Part shown: in pieces, positions 29,148 to 36,522 of the stretch
Numbering within the stretch: position 1 is the first letter of the stretch
Layout of the letters: each line of letters starts with the position of its first letter
Origin: Viridibacterium sp047600765
GTDB lineage: Bacteria; Pseudomonadota; Gammaproteobacteria; Burkholderiales; Rhodocyclaceae
Assembly (NCBI GenBank): GCA_047600765.1
Contig: JASGKF010000002.1
Coordinates: forward strand, 992,001-1,056,000
Direction: 5' to 3'
Length of the DNA stretch: 64,000 nt
Translations under genes and position numbers: made by a program
Notes under the pieces: model-generated
Told to the model about the DNA's origin: nothing
Seen by the model: only the letters and a program-made list of their open reading frames with translations
Database searches by the model: none

Positions 29148-30213
29148 GCGGAAAACTCTCTCGATCTGTTGGCGCTCAAGGCGCGGGTAAAGGACTGGGC
29201 GCACGAGCTGGGCTTTGCCGCTTGCGGCGTGGCGGGCATCGACCTGGGCTCAGCCGAATCCCATTTCCTCGACTGGCTGGCCGCCGGCTTTCACGGCGAG
29301 ATGGATTATATGGCGCGCCACGGGCTGAAGCGGGCGCGACCGGCCGAGCTGGTGCCGGGCACGCTGAGCGTGCTGTCGCTGCGCATGCCGTACTGGGCCG
29401 AGCAGGATCGTGCCGAGACCGAAGCGGCGCTGGCGGACGGAGAGCGCGCCTATGTGTCGCGCTACGCCCTGGGGCGCGACTATCACAAGGTGCTGCGCGG
29501 ACGCCTGCAGCAGCTGGCTGACTGCATCGCAGGCGAGATCGGGGCCTTCGGCCATCGTGTGTTTGTCGAACTCGGCGCCGGTGCTGGAGGTGGAGCTGGC
29601 GAAGCAGGCGGGGCTGGGCTGGCGCGGCAAGCACACCCTGATGCTGACGCGCGAGGCGGGCTCGCTGTTCTTCCTCGGCGAGCTGTACATGGACCTGCCC
29701 TTGCCGCCCGATGAGCCGGTCAGCGAGCATTGCGGAGACTGCACGCGCTGTATCGATGTGTGCCCCACGCAGGCCATTGTCGCCCCGTACAAGGTGGACG
29801 CCCGACGCTGCATTTCCTACCTGACCATCGAGCTGAAAGGTGCGATTCCGGAAGAGTTCCGCTCGCAGATCGGCAACCGCATCTATGGTTGCGACGACTG
29901 CCAGCTGGTGTGCCCGTGGAACCGTTTTGCGCGTGTCAGCGAGGAGCCGGACTTTGCCGTGCGCAATGGGCTGGACATGGCGACGCTGGTCGAGCTGTTC
30001 GCCTGGAGCGAGGATGAGTTCAACACGCGCATGGCGGGCAGTGCCATCTTCCGTATCGGGCATGAGCGCTGGTTGCGCAACCTCGCCGTCGGTCTGGGCA
30101 ACGCGCCGTCAACGCCAGCCGTGCTGGCTGCGTTGGAGACGAGACGTGAGGATGCCTCGGCCCTGGTACGTGAGCACGTGGCCTGGGCCCTGGCCCGGCA
30201 TGCAGTGGGTTGA
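29136..30213 (+). pseudogene. queG: Epoxyqueuosine reductase QueG, disrupted by a +1 frameshift
   Basis: QueG reduces epoxyqueuosine to queuosine in tRNA. The 5' part (GTG 29136; ARVKDWAHELGFAACGVAGI) is in one frame to about 29567. The remainder, with KAGLGWRGKHTL-type text, the 4Fe-4S ferredoxin motifs CGDCTRCIDVCP and CDDCQLVCPWNRF and CISYLTIELKG, is one base out of phase. The join reads GTCGAACTCGGCG. Removing one A (29569 or 29570) gives V-D-S-A-P-V-L-E, the expected QueG motif. The repaired protein would be about 358 residues. The rest of the gene is undamaged, which points to a recent event or a sequence error. Confidence 0.85.
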
Positions 30214-30263
30214 ACTTTATGGCAGTGTGATGGCCAATGCAGGGTTGTCATCCGGCGCGCACA

Positions 30264-30284
30264 TATTCCGGCCGCAGCGGAATA
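30264..30284. promoter_or_regulatory. 7-bp inverted repeat upstream of the cytochrome c' gene
   Basis: TATTCCG GCCGCAG CGGAATA: perfect arms with a 7-bp spacer, 63 bp before the cytochrome c' start. No T run follows. Candidate operator; it matches no consensus I know. Confidence 0.4.
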
Positions 30285-30346
30285 ATCTGGCGCATCGAGT
30301 GTTTAGCAGTGTGTTGTACCGACCAATCCCGAATGGAGATGAGAAC

Positions 30347-30799
30347 ATGAAGATCCGCAACGTCGTCGTGGCTGCGCTGGCAGCCCTTACCGCTTCGGCC
30401 GCTTTTGCCCAGGCCAAGCCTGAAGACCAGATCCGTCTGCGTCAGGGCGGTCTGCAACTGCTGGCGAAGAACGTGGGCGCACTGGCTGCCGTCGCCAAGG
30501 GCGATGTGCCGTTCAACAAGGAAGCCGTCAACGCACGTGGCGAGTACATCAACTTCCTGGCGCAGGACATCACCGGCTCGGGTTTCGGCGCTGGTTCGGA
30601 CAAGAGCCTGCCGACGCGTGCCAACCCCAAGATCTGGTCCGACGGTGAAGGCTTCAAGGCGGCTGCTGGCAAGCTGACCGCAGCAACGGCCAAGCTGGCG
30701 ACCGTGGCGGACCTGAATGCCCTCAAGGCTGCCGTGACCGAACTGCAGGGTGCCTGCAAGAACTGCCACGACAACTATCGCGACAGCTCGTATCACTGA
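30347..30799 (+). CDS. Cytochrome c'
   Basis: A 150-residue periplasmic cytochrome. A signal peptide (MKIRNVVVAALAALTASAAF, cut after AFA) precedes a four-helix bundle with an Arg near its start (EDQIRLRQ). A single C-terminal haem motif GACKNCHDNYR ends 10 residues before the stop, the layout of class II cytochromes c. The family binds NO and is linked to nitrosative-stress defence. A GGAGATGAG Shine-Dalgarno precedes ATG 30347. Its own terminator follows, so it is a single-gene unit. Confidence 0.9.
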   Translation: MKIRNVVVAALAALTASAAFAQAKPEDQIRLRQGGLQLLAKNVGALAAVAKGDVPFNKEAVNARGEYINFLAQDITGSGFGAGSDKSLPTRANPKIWSDGEGFKAAAGKLTAATAKLATVADLNALKAAVTELQGACKNCHDNYRDSSYH

Positions 30800-30815
30800 G
30801 ATTTGAAGCGTCAGC

Positions 30816-30846
30816 AAAAAGGCCAGCGCATGCGCTGGCCTTTTTG
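30816..30846 (+). terminator. Terminator after cytochrome c'
   Basis: A5, then the palindrome GGCCAGCGCA / TGCGCTGGCC (30821-30840), then T5. Confidence 0.92.
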
Positions 30847-30907
30847 TTTTGTCTTGCTCTCGCACCATGCAATTTCGCCATGTGTGCCGGGGCAGGGGGC
30901 TGCTGCC

Positions 30908-31246
30908 TCAAACCTTGGTAAATAGCTCAGAAGTAAATGCGAGCGTTTGCAAGCAAAACAGTGAAATGGCAACGGCTTTAAGAAGCCGGCTTGTGAAGAG
31001 CGCTCGATCCAGATGACGGTCTTGAAGTGCTTTTCGTTGGGGCGACCCCAGGAATTTCCGGAATTTCTGCTGTGCAGTGAGATCGGCCCCTTCATTGGCG
31101 GCAGTCGAATACCAGCCGTTGCCGGCGAAGCCAAACTTTGACCAGATGTCGGGGTGGGCCTTGCGAAAGTATCGAGCTATGTGGATCGATTACCACATCA
31201 CGGCCAGGCAAGCCGCACAAAATAGCGTTATGAGAGAAATGCTCAT
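30908..31246 (-). pseudogene. Interrupted small membrane protein gene (in-frame TAA)
   Basis: A single reading frame of 113 codons from ATG 31246 to TGA 30908, broken by one TAA at 31190-31192 (codon 19). Before the stop: MSISLITLFCAACLAVMW, a TM helix. After it: ARYFRKAHPDIWSKFGF, a helical RKFLGSPQRKALQDRHLD segment, and a second hydrophobic helix (KAVAISLFCLQTLAFT). The order TM, RK-HP-IW-G, linker, FLxS.E/QxxxLxDxxL, TM is a pattern I know from small uncharacterised bacterial membrane proteins. No ATG lies early in the part after the stop, so it is probably not expressed as written. Confidence 0.5.
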
Positions 31247-31337
31247 GAAGCAGTCGGGAAATGGGCATCAGAGCGTTGGGAGCCACGGGAATCCAGGGCG
31301 TAGCCTTGGGTAATTTGCCGGGCTGCAGGTGCGGCCA

Positions 31338-31580
31338 TTACTTGCAAGACTCCTTTTCAAGCACGACGTCAGAAGGCTGCAAGCTAAAGCCTTCTCCTTC
31401 ATGACCGTTTGAAAATGACAACCACAGGTATCCGTGCGGCATCAATTCGAGCACATCCACAACGGCCCCTTTTTGGCTCTCCAGCCTTTTCTGGTCGTCT
31501 GCAGGGAGATCGCGCAGCAGCCACTCCGGGATGTTCAGTACTCTGACCCTGTCGCCAGTCTTGATGCGTGAGTCACTCAT
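31338..31580 (-). CDS. Small hypothetical protein, SH3-like
   Basis: Eighty residues: IKTGDRVRVLNIPEWLLRDL near the start, KGAVVDVLELMPHGYLWLSF in the middle and QPSDVVLE near the end. The alternation GDRV-V-V-G-V resembles a small SH3-like barrel such as those that bind peptides or act as immunity-like proteins. No signal peptide or TM. ATG 31580. Stand-alone between the interrupted membrane gene and cytochrome b561; no function assigned. Confidence 0.6.
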   Translation of the reverse strand: MSDSRIKTGDRVRVLNIPEWLLRDLPADDQKRLESQKGAVVDVLELMPHGYLWLSFSNGHEGEGFSLQPSDVVLEKESCK

Positions 31581-31649
31581 ACGGACGATCTCGGTTGATT
31601 GCCACGGGGCTTTCGCAGTTGCTGACTTTCCCGGGGATGGCGTCGTGCT

Positions 31650-32321
31650 TTACAGCCCGGCCGTGATGTACCAGATGGCGCCCAGCCCGATCGCCAGCGC
31701 AATGAGCCCCAGCCACCAGCTGCCGCCAGTTGCATCTTGCGTGGCCGCATCGGCGGGAACGTCCTTGCTGCCGGTGATCATGGGTTTGATCAGCTTGTCG
31801 CGCTTGACGAGGCGGTAGAACAGGATGGCGAGGATGTGCAGGCCGATGAGGCCAAGGATCACGTATTCCATTGCATCGTGGATGCCGTTGAGCTTGCCGA
31901 ACAGCTCACCGCTGATCTTGTTGAACAGCGGACCGTCGAAGAAATAATCGTCGCTGTGGTTGAACAGGCCGGTGATGGACTGCAGCAGCAGCACGCCGAG
32001 CAGGCCCAGTACGGAGAGGGCGCCGAGCGGGTTGTGGCCGGTGGCGTGCGGTTTGGTCTTGCCGCGCAGGTAGGACAGGATGGCGCCCGGCCCCTTGATG
32101 AAGTTGAAGAAGCGCGCGTTGCTGCCACCGATGAAGCCCCAGATGAGGCGGAAGATCAGCAGGGCCAGCACGCAGTAGCCGGCCTTGGCGTGCAGCTCGA
32201 TGTTGCCGGTCTTGACGGCGTAGAAAGCCGTGGCGACGCCGGCCAGCAACAGCCAGTGGAAGAGGCGCAGGGGCAGGTCCCAGACACGGACGCGGCGGGT
32301 GGGAACTGACTTGTCTTCCAT
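31650..32321 (-). CDS. Cytochrome b561-family membrane protein
   Basis: A 223-residue prokaryotic b561/Ni-hydrogenase b-type protein. Haem-ligand histidines are visible in VWDLPLRLFHWLLLAG and the ELHAKAGY turn, plus HDAMEYVILGLIGLHILAIL. There are four core TM helices and a fifth at the C-terminus (SWWLGLIALAIGLGAIWYI). ATG 32321 (MEDKSVPTRRVRVWD) starts at conserved text. It would move electrons between quinol and a periplasmic c-type partner; the partner is not adjacent, although cytochrome c' lies 1.5 kb away. Confidence 0.85.
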   Translation of the reverse strand: MEDKSVPTRRVRVWDLPLRLFHWLLLAGVATAFYAVKTGNIELHAKAGYCVLALLIFRLIWGFIGGSNARFFNFIKGPGAILSYLRGKTKPHATGHNPLGALSVLGLLGVLLLQSITGLFNHSDDYFFDGPLFNKISGELFGKLNGIHDAMEYVILGLIGLHILAILFYRLVKRDKLIKPMITGSKDVPADAATQDATGGSWWLGLIALAIGLGAIWYITAGL

Positions 32322-32393
32322 GTGTTCTCTCCTGTGGTGGCGGGCGGCGGTGCTGCGGCGCTGCGTTACACTGCCGTTTTTTATCGGTGACGA

Positions 32394-32714
32394 ATGATGG
32401 CATTTTCCGACAATCTCAAACAACTGCCGGGCGTCTCGCATCTGGCGGGCCTCTACCTTCTCGATCAGGCAGATGCTGTGATTGCCACCATCGAAAACAA
32501 GCCGGGACAGGCCGGGTCGCTGGTGGTGTACAACCACCTCGCGCAGACCTTCGGCGCCATCACGCCGGAAGCCGCGCTGCGCGGGCTGGAGCTGTACGCC
32601 GAGCACACGGCGGATGCGCAGACCAACCCGGGCAAGCACCCGAACATCGACCGGCTGATCGGCCTGAGCGAGCGCGGCGAGACGCTGCGCGTCAAGCAGC
32701 TGTTCGCTGACTGA
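32394..32714 (+). CDS. DUF2322 family protein
   Basis: A 106-residue cytoplasmic protein (FSDNLKQLPGVSHLAGLYLL; TFGAITPEAALRGLELYAEH; NPGKHPNIDRL) that I recognise as DUF2322, found mainly in betaproteobacteria. Two adjacent ATGs (32394 and 32397) are possible starts. Fourteen bp before ccoS and possibly co-transcribed. Function unknown. Confidence 0.75.
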   Translation: MMAFSDNLKQLPGVSHLAGLYLLDQADAVIATIENKPGQAGSLVVYNHLAQTFGAITPEAALRGLELYAEHTADAQTNPGKHPNIDRLIGLSERGETLRVKQLFAD

Positions 32715-32728
32715 TCTGCTTCACGCAG

Positions 32729-32935
32729 ATGGAGAGCAGTCTCGCCATCCTGATCCCTGTGTCCTTGCTGCTGGTCTTCGTGATCGGTGGCGTGCTCTGG
32801 TGGTCGGTGCGCAGTGGCCAGTTCGAGGATCTCGAAGGCGAGGCTTTCCGCGTGATCATGGACGACGACCGCACACCGGCCGCTGCCGATGCGAAAACAG
32901 CAGAGCCAGCAGAAAAGGAACCCCCGAAAGATTGA
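32729..32935 (+). CDS. ccoS: cbb3 oxidase assembly protein CcoS
   Basis: Sixty-eight residues with one N-terminal TM (LAILIPVSLLLVFVIGGVLW) and the family signature WSVRSGQFEDLEGEAFRVIMDDD. CcoS is needed to put cofactors into the cbb3 oxidase. The Ala/Glu/Lys tail is variable. It lies just before the FNR-controlled ccoN promoter and is separated from it by a terminator. Confidence 0.92.
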   Translation: MESSLAILIPVSLLLVFVIGGVLWWSVRSGQFEDLEGEAFRVIMDDDRTPAAADAKTAEPAEKEPPKD

Positions 32936-33058
32936 CTGCGATCAAGGCCCGCCGCGGTGTCGGCGCGCATAGTGCAGCCATGCCAGTGATCAGCGCTGGC
33001 GACAGATCGGACCCGCGAACGCTTGGGTCGGTCTGTGCAGTCTCTCTGTTGGGGTTGG

Positions 33059-33085
33059 GGGTGCGCATGCCGCACCCTTTTTTTC
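33059..33085 (+). terminator. Terminator after ccoS
   Basis: GGGTGCG CATGC CGCACCC (33059-33077) followed by T8. It isolates ccoS from the ccoNOQP promoter. The rest of the 359-bp ccoS-ccoN gap holds only the FNR promoter listed next. Confidence 0.88.
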
Positions 33086-33168
33086 GCCTGCGCCGTCCCC
33101 CGCGCCGGGCGCCGGCAAGACTCCCATATAGGCGAAACGGCCGCTTCGTGCTTTTCGGTATGCCCCAC

Positions 33169-33217
33169 TTGATATACATCAAGTCCCCGGACTATAGGTT
33201 TATCTAATCTTCGCGCT
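33169..33217 (+). promoter_or_regulatory. FNR box and class II promoter of ccoNOQP
   Basis: TTGAT ATAC ATCAA at 33169-33182 is a perfect FNR/ANR site. A TATCTAAT-like -10 lies at about 33200-33207. This puts the box centre close to -41.5 if transcription starts near 33217, the classic activating position. The fnr gene is 6 kb downstream in the same cluster. Confidence 0.88.
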
Positions 33218-33294
33218 GAGCGGCGATTGTTTGCCGTGCGGGTCCCGCAACGGCGCATGCGGCATCCGTAGCCTATTGATCCAGGGAGTGCTCA

Positions 33295-34716
33295 ATGCAA
33301 GCCACAACGACATACAGCTACCAGGTTGTCCGGCAGTTTTCGGTGATGACGGTAGTGTGGGGGATAGTCGGCATGCTGGTCGGCGTCATCATCGCCGCCC
33401 AGCTCGTCTGGCCGGAACTGAACCTCGCCGAGTGGCTGCACTTCGGGCGCCTGCGCCCGCTACACACCAATGCCGTGATTTTCGCCTTTGGCGGCTGCGC
33501 GCTGTTTGCGACTTCTTATTACGTGGTGCAGCGGACCTGTCACACCTCGCTGTTCGCGCCCTGGCTGGCGAGCTTTACCTTCTGGGGCTGGCAGGCGGTC
33601 ATCGTGGCGGCGGCGATCACGCTGCCGCTGGGCATCACGACCGGCAAGGAATACGCCGAGCTGGAGTGGCCGATCGACATCCTCATCACCCTGGTGTGGG
33701 TGGCCTACGCGGTGGTGTTCTTCGGCACCATTGCCAAGCGCAAGACGCCGCATATCTACGTGGCCAACTGGTTCTACGGCGCCTTCATCCTCGCCGTGGC
33801 CCTGCTGCACATCGTCAATTCGGCCGAGATTCCGGTCACCCTGTGGAAGTCCTACTCGGCCTACGCCGGCGTGCAGGACGCGATGATCCAGTGGTGGTAT
33901 GGCCACAACGCGGTGGGCTTTTTCCTCACCGCCGGCTTCCTCGGCATCATGTATTACTTCGTGCCCAAGCAGGCCGGGCGGCCCGTGTATTCGTATCGCC
34001 TGTCGGTGGTGCACTTCTGGGCGCTGATCTTCACCTACATGTGGGCTGGCCCGCACCACCTGCACTACACCGCGTTGCCGGACTGGGCGCAGTCGCTGGG
34101 CATGGTGTTCTCGCTGATCCTGCTGGCACCCAGCTGGGGCGGCATGATCAACGGCATCATGACGCTGTCGGGTGCCTGGCACAAACTGCGCACCGACCCC
34201 ATCCTCAAGTTCCTCATCACCTCGCTGTCCTTCTATGGCATGTCAACCTTCGAGGGGCCGATGATGTCGATCAAGACGGTCAACGCGCTATCCCATTACA
34301 CCGACTGGACCATCGGCCACGTGCACTCCGGTGCGCTGGGCTGGGTGGCGATGGTGACCATCGGTGCGATCTACTACCTGATCCCGCGCATGGTCGGCAA
34401 AACCGAGATGTACTCGAGGAAGCTCATCTCGCTGCACTTCTGGATCGCCACCATCGGCGTGGTGCTCTACATCGCCTCGATGTGGATTGCCGGCGTGATG
34501 CAGGGCCTGATGTGGCGCGCGACGAATGCAGACAGCACGCTGACTTATTCCTTCGTCGAGAGCGTCAAGGCGAGCTACCCGTTCTGGACGATACGTCTGG
34601 TGGGTGGTGTCCTGTTCCTCGGCGGCATGTTCATCATGTTCTACAACATGGTGCGCACGATGGCAGGTGCGAAGGCAGTGGATGCGCCGGTCCTGGCGCC
34701 GGCAGCGGCTCATTGA
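33295..34716 (+). CDS. ccoN: cbb3-type cytochrome c oxidase subunit I (CcoN)
   Basis: A 473-residue, 12-TM catalytic subunit of the high-affinity terminal oxidase. Haem and copper ligands are visible: H in RPLHTNAVIFAFG, H in WWYGHNAVGFFLT (with the nearby Tyr), the His pair in WAGPHHLHYTALPDW, and H in IGHVHSGALGW. It reduces O2 to water and pumps protons. It is transcribed from the FNR-type promoter and leads ccoNOQP. Length and motifs are complete. Confidence 0.96.
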   Translation: MQATTTYSYQVVRQFSVMTVVWGIVGMLVGVIIAAQLVWPELNLAEWLHFGRLRPLHTNAVIFAFGGCALFATSYYVVQRTCHTSLFAPWLASFTFWGWQAVIVAAAITLPLGITTGKEYAELEWPIDILITLVWVAYAVVFFGTIAKRKTPHIYVANWFYGAFILAVALLHIVNSAEIPVTLWKSYSAYAGVQDAMIQWWYGHNAVGFFLTAGFLGIMYYFVPKQAGRPVYSYRLSVVHFWALIFTYMWAGPHHLHYTALPDWAQSLGMVFSLILLAPSWGGMINGIMTLSGAWHKLRTDPILKFLITSLSFYGMSTFEGPMMSIKTVNALSHYTDWTIGHVHSGALGWVAMVTIGAIYYLIPRMVGKTEMYSRKLISLHFWIATIGVVLYIASMWIAGVMQGLMWRATNADSTLTYSFVESVKASYPFWTIRLVGGVLFLGGMFIMFYNMVRTMAGAKAVDAPVLAPAAAH

Positions 34717-34729
34717 GAGGGCAGGGACG

Positions 34730-35341
34730 ATGAAACTCAACAATGAACTGATCGAAAAGAACGTCAGCTTGCTGATCATCTTCACCCTGCTGGTTGTCAG
34801 CGTAGGTGGGCTGGTCGAGATCGTGCCGCTGTTCTTCCAGCACTCCACGACCACACCGGTGGCAGGCGTGAAGCCTTATGAACCGCTGCAGCTGGCCGGG
34901 CGAGACATCTACATCCGCGAGGGTTGCTACAACTGTCATTCGCAGATGATCCGTCCGCTGCGTGCCGAGACCGAGCGCTATGGCCACTACTCGGTGGCGG
35001 GCGAGTTCATTTACGACCATCCGTTCCAGTGGGGTTCCAAGCGCACCGGGCCGGATCTGGCGCGCGTCGGTGGTCGTTACTCGGATCAGTGGCATCGCGT
35101 GCATCTGCTGAATCCGCGTGACGTGGTGCCCGAGTCGAACATGCCTGCCTTCCCCTGGCTGAACCGTCCGCTCAAGGAAGAAGACATCGGCAAGAAGATG
35201 GCCGCGCTGCGCGCCGTCGGCGTGCCCTACACCGATGCACAGATTGCCGAAGCGCCAGCCGCGGTGGCCGGCAAGACGGAGCTTGATGCGTTGATTGCCT
35301 ACCTGCAGGGCCTGGGTACGGCGCTCAAGGGCGTCAGGTAA
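34730..35341 (+). CDS. ccoO: cbb3 oxidase mono-haem subunit CcoO
   Basis: A 203-residue membrane-anchored cytochrome c. One N-terminal TM (VSLLIIFTLLVVSVGGLVEI) is followed by the haem motif EGCYNCHSQMIRPLRAE and a distal Met in ESNMPAFPWL. It carries electrons to CcoN. ATG 34730 lies 13 bp after ccoN with a GGCAGGGAC Shine-Dalgarno. Confidence 0.95.
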   Translation: MKLNNELIEKNVSLLIIFTLLVVSVGGLVEIVPLFFQHSTTTPVAGVKPYEPLQLAGRDIYIREGCYNCHSQMIRPLRAETERYGHYSVAGEFIYDHPFQWGSKRTGPDLARVGGRYSDQWHRVHLLNPRDVVPESNMPAFPWLNRPLKEEDIGKKMAALRAVGVPYTDAQIAEAPAAVAGKTELDALIAYLQGLGTALKGVR

Positions 35342-35351
35342 GGGGGCGGCG

Positions 35352-35558
35352 ATGGAAGACACATTGCATCTGATGCGTTCGGTGCTGACTGCACTGGCCT
35401 TGCTGAGCTTCCTCGGCATCGTGGCCTGGGCCTACAGTCGGCAGGCGCGCAAGGGCTTCGACGAAGCCGCACAACTGCCCTTCACCGAAGACGCACAATT
35501 ACCCTTCACCGACGGCGGTGAGGACGGCATCAAGGAACAGGACAGGGGGGCAGCATGA
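35352..35558 (+). CDS. ccoQ: cbb3 oxidase subunit CcoQ, with an internal duplication
   Basis: Sixty-eight residues: one TM (LMRSVLTALALLSFLGIVAWAY) and a polar tail. The tail holds AQLPFTED followed at once by AQLPFTDG, an apparent 8-codon tandem copy. CcoQ stabilises the complex. It overlaps ccoP by 4 bp (ATGA). Confidence 0.9.
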   Translation: MEDTLHLMRSVLTALALLSFLGIVAWAYSRQARKGFDEAAQLPFTEDAQLPFTDGGEDGIKEQDRGAA

Positions 35559-36451
35559 GCGATTTCGTCAGTGGTTTCTGGCACTACTACGTGCTGGGGC
35601 TGGTGATCCTGAGCCTGCTCTATTGCGCCTGGGTGCTTGTGTCCAACATGACCCGTCGCAAGCCGGGGCCGGTCGAGCTGCACGACCACGTGTGGGACGA
35701 AGACCTGCAGGAGTACAACAATCCGCTGCCGCGCTGGTGGCTCTACCTGTTCTGGGCCACGCTGATTTTCGGCGTCGTCTACTTCGTGCTCTATCCCTCG
35801 CTGGGCAACCTGCCGGGCAAGGCGGGCTGGACCTCGGCCAACCAGTACGACGCCGAGGTGAAGAAGGCCGAGGAGCGCTATGCACCGCTGTTCGCGCGTT
35901 TCGAGAAGCAGGACCTGGCCGAGCTGGCCAAGGATCCGGAAGCGCAGGCCACGGGTCAGCGACTGTTCCTCAACTATTGCGCGCAGTGTCACGGTGCGGA
36001 CGGGCAGGGCTCCAAGGGCTTTCCGAACCTGACGGATGCTGACTGGCTCTACGGTGGTGAGCCGGCGACGATCAAGACGACCATTCTTGGCGGGCGTCAT
36101 GGCGTGATGCCGCCGCTGGGGGCCGCCATCGGCAACGATGGCACCAAGGACGTGGCCAACTACGTGCGTTCACTGTCAGGCCTGGCCAATGACTCGCTGC
36201 GTACGGCACGCGGGCGAGAGGTTTTTGCAGCCAACTGCGTGGCCTGTCATGGGCCTGAGGGCAAGGGCAATCCTGCGCTGGGTGCACCGAACCTGACGGA
36301 CAAGACCTGGCTGTATGGCTCGTCAGAAGCCACCATCATCGAGACGGTGACAAAGGGGCGCCAGAACCAGATGCCTGCGTTCAAGGATCTGGTCGGCGAG
36401 AGCCGTGCGCACGTGCTGGCCGCCTATGTGTTGAGCATCAAGAAGCAGTAA
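35555..36451 (+). CDS. ccoP: cbb3 oxidase di-haem subunit CcoP
   Basis: A 298-residue subunit with two N-terminal TM helices (YYVLGLVILSLLYCAWVLV and WWLYLFWATLIFGVVYFVL), the conserved HVWDEDLQEYNNPLPRWW loop between them, and two periplasmic cytochrome c domains (NYCAQCHGADGQG and NCVACHGPEGKG) with Met ligands (HGVMPPLG and QNQMPAF). It takes electrons from soluble cytochromes or from bc1. Confidence 0.95.
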   Translation: MSDFVSGFWHYYVLGLVILSLLYCAWVLVSNMTRRKPGPVELHDHVWDEDLQEYNNPLPRWWLYLFWATLIFGVVYFVLYPSLGNLPGKAGWTSANQYDAEVKKAEERYAPLFARFEKQDLAELAKDPEAQATGQRLFLNYCAQCHGADGQGSKGFPNLTDADWLYGGEPATIKTTILGGRHGVMPPLGAAIGNDGTKDVANYVRSLSGLANDSLRTARGREVFAANCVACHGPEGKGNPALGAPNLTDKTWLYGSSEATIIETVTKGRQNQMPAFKDLVGESRAHVLAAYVLSIKKQ

Positions 36452-36522
36452 GGCCGCAGGCCGGTAGCAGAGAGCAGGGCGGCACCGGCCGCTCTGGATA
36501 GCCGCAGAAGGGCAGAGCGCCA

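Noticed and set aside
33238..33294. Hairpin before ccoN as a riboswitch
   Set aside because: Short GC-rich leader with no known aptamer core; FNR promoter explains the region.
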